In this document: in pieces, positions 62,101-64,000 of the stretch | How the letters are laid out: each line of letters begins with the position of its first letter | How positions within the stretch are numbered: the first letter of the stretch is position 1 | From: Entophlyctis helioformis | Lineage: Eukaryota; Chytridiomycota; Chytridiomycetes; Chytridiales; Chytriomycetaceae | Assembly: GCA_025526915.1 (NCBI GenBank) | Contig: JAHLKH010000053.1 | Location: 1-64,000, forward strand | Direction: 5' to 3' | Length of the DNA: 64,000 nt | The notes under the pieces: generated by a model | Seen by the model: only the letters and a program-made list of their open reading frames with translations | Told to the model about the DNA's origin: nothing | The model's database searches: none | Translations under genes and position numbers: made by a program

Positions 62101-64000
62101 ACCGCGCCAATCCGTTTGCGGAAGAGATTGAAAAGGATCTGCACCGGAGTCTGCCTGAGCATCCTGCGTACCAGAGCCCCGTTGGCATTGATGCGCTGCG
62201 GCGACTGCTGACGGCTTTCTCGTGGCGGAATCCGGCCATTGGGTATGCCCAAGCACTCAACATCATCTCGGCTGTGCTGCTGCTGCATCTTCGCGAAGAT
62301 GACGCGTTTTGGATGCTGTGTAAGCGGCTGCCAACCTTTTGATCTCCATGTGCTGGCCGAATGGCTGACCCAACTTTTTGAATGGCACCAGGCATGATTG
62401 TCGAGCGGATGCTGCCTGACCACTACACGAAAACACTGGTTGGCTCTGTTGTGGACCAGTCTGTGTTCAAGCAGCTCGTGCGTGTTCATCTGCCGACGCT
62501 TGACGCGCACCTCGAGAAGCTGTACATAGATCTGTCCACGTTTTCTGTGCCCTGGTTCTTGTGCTGTATCTCAACTCGGTGTCCTTCAAGGTCGCCATCA
62601 AGCTGCTCGACTACTTCTTCCTGGACGGCCCCAAGTTCCTCTTCTGGATGGCAGTGGGCGTGCTCAAGGTCAATGAGGGCAAGCTCATCACCAAGGGCAA
62701 GGACGACGACATCTTTGTGGCCATTCTCAAGACTTTTTCACTCGTCTGGGTCTGCCGGACTCGGACTCGACTCGCCTGTGGTCGGAGCAACGCCGTCAGA
62801 CAGCACGCCGTCCGGTGCTCCTTTGGCCCCTGATCGGCCTCTGGATCTGGCGGCGGTGGCCATGACGGCGGAGTCGGGCATGGATCCGACATTTCCACCA
62901 TGACAGGCCGGCCGCTGTACGAGCATCTCATCATGACGGCATGCACGGTCCTTGGCCGCAGATCACGACGGAAACGATTGACACGCTGCGGATGCGGTAT
63001 CGCCTCAAGGTGGTGCACCAGATGGAAGACACCAACCGCAAGTCGCAAGTGCGCACGCTTTGCGAGCAGGTCACGCTCTCGTTTGACGAAGTGTCCAGCG
63101 TCTACGACCAGGTGCGGCAACTCGAGTTTGTCCACGGCGAGGAAGAAGAGGATCCGAACGGCCATGCTGCTCGGCTAACGGACGAGGGCCGGCTCGAGGA
63201 AGACGGCATGCGTGCCACGTTGGCGTCTCTTGGTGGATGGGGCCTCGTCTCGCGGTACCAGCGACAGACGCGTGTGGCGCGACCGCGTGCGCTGTCGGCT
63301 GCCAATGGCATTAGCGGCGGCGGCGCGGCAGCTCTCTCCTCGGCAGCCCACTTGCACCCGTGCCTGCGTCACAAGACACCACTCACAAGAGCATCAGCCT
63401 GTATGATTTCCGCAAAGTGTTTGGCATGGTGAGTCCGTGGCGTGGCACGCCTGCCAGTGACCATACCGCGGCAATGCGCAGGAAGACGACCATGGCTGGT
63501 CGCAGTGACGGCACCGGCACCGGCACCAGCATAGGCCGGACGGCGGCCACGCTCCGCCCTCAATCGACATCAGCACGTCTACAGCCGCCGAAGACCTGCA
63601 CCTCACGCTCGTCGACCGCGTCTACTTTTACTGCTCGTTCCAGTTCAACTTTGTGCAGCGCCAGAAACGCGGGCAGGCCGAATCAGCAGCAGCAGCGCGT
63701 CTGTTTGCAATGGGCGGCACATCGGGCACAGGGCCGGCATCCACGCTGTCGGGTACAGGAGGCCCATCATCTGAAGCCAGCGAGCCTGGCTACGTTGTCG
63801 ATCTGGCAGCCATGGTGCATGTGCTCGACGCCGTCATGAAACAGCCGCTGCATTCGCGGCTGAGGTTCCTGTTTGATCTCCACGACCTGGACGGCGACGG
63901 CGTGCTCAACAAGATCGAGCTCAAGGCCGTCATGGACAGTTTTCTCGAAATGTTTGAAAAGTCTCGCGTTGTGCAGGGGCGGTCGGATGATGGCCGCAGT
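59104..64000 (+). CDS. TBC1D8/TBC1D9-type RabGAP with GRAM and EF-hand domains (3' partial)
   Basis: Begins MFIRPIDVALLPAAG at 59104 and runs off the right edge. In order: first GRAM-like region (VTDVISARGQLCIGRNTVYF, about 60190), second GRAM-like region (NLEFRNLFRLSYHETI about 61050; VFVIPYSHIVSIKK about 61320), TBC domain (RALRDLLLRTDGVPERFRGD about 61960; IEKDLHRSLPEHPAYQ with the Arg finger; GYAQALNI with the Gln finger; RMLPDHYTKTLVGSVVDQ) and an EF-hand near 63870 (DLHDLDGDGVLNKIELKAV). This layout matches TBC1D8/9 proteins, which switch off Rab GTPases in membrane traffic. At least nine points, for example near 60720, 61140, 61490, 61920, 62560 and 63400, need a one-base shift, always in the same direction. 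Confidence 0.8.

Overview
The window is eukaryotic nuclear DNA: gene-dense, GC-rich, with many short GT-AG introns (mostly about 70-120 bases). It most likely comes from a zoosporic (chytrid-type) fungus. Fungal hallmarks are a TVP18 homologue, a D-arabinono-lactone oxidase and an RGS protein. Flagellate-type content includes a WDR87/WDR97-like WD40 protein, a Tctex dynein light chain and proteins rich in RPxTA/RxxSAG motifs. A class C receptor and a Fanzor-type nuclease are also genes retained in chytrids. The species assignment is inference.

Left part (0-20 kb): a long WD40 protein, a leucine-rich-repeat protein, an RGS protein with five FFGE-like repeats, a small basic protein, a large disordered minus-strand protein, a tau/MAP4-type microtubule-binding protein and a pentapeptide-repeat protein. 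Middle (21-34 kb): GTP cyclohydrolase I, then a ten-exon receptor joining a bacterial-type solute-binding domain to a class C seven-helix domain. After it come a dual-specificity phosphatase, a FAM72-domain protein with a long disordered N-terminus, and a Reb1/TTF1-like Myb factor.

34-44 kb is the most unusual part. An orphan minus-strand gene faces a 19-exon plus-strand locus. Spliced as read, that locus joins an XPG/FEN-type PIN nuclease to a Fanzor (eukaryotic TnpB-like) RuvC nuclease with an intact zinc ribbon.

44-58.6 kb is a compact housekeeping block: DYNLT1, ETFB, ALO, TVP18, RRP36, TAF4, HMGCL, TRM9 and the KDEL receptor. Neighbours alternate between convergent and divergent, with divergent start codons only 13-67 bases apart. 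The right end carries a TBC1D8/9-type RabGAP that runs off the window.

The RGS protein and the receptor could act in one G-protein pathway, and the WD40, LRR, Tctex and tau-like proteins are all cytoskeletal or axonemal candidates. Several genes show reading-frame breaks that are nearly all of the same sign (one base missing). This probably reflects assembly deletions and should be resolved before any gene here is called a pseudogene. No tRNA, rRNA, CRISPR or origin was recognised.
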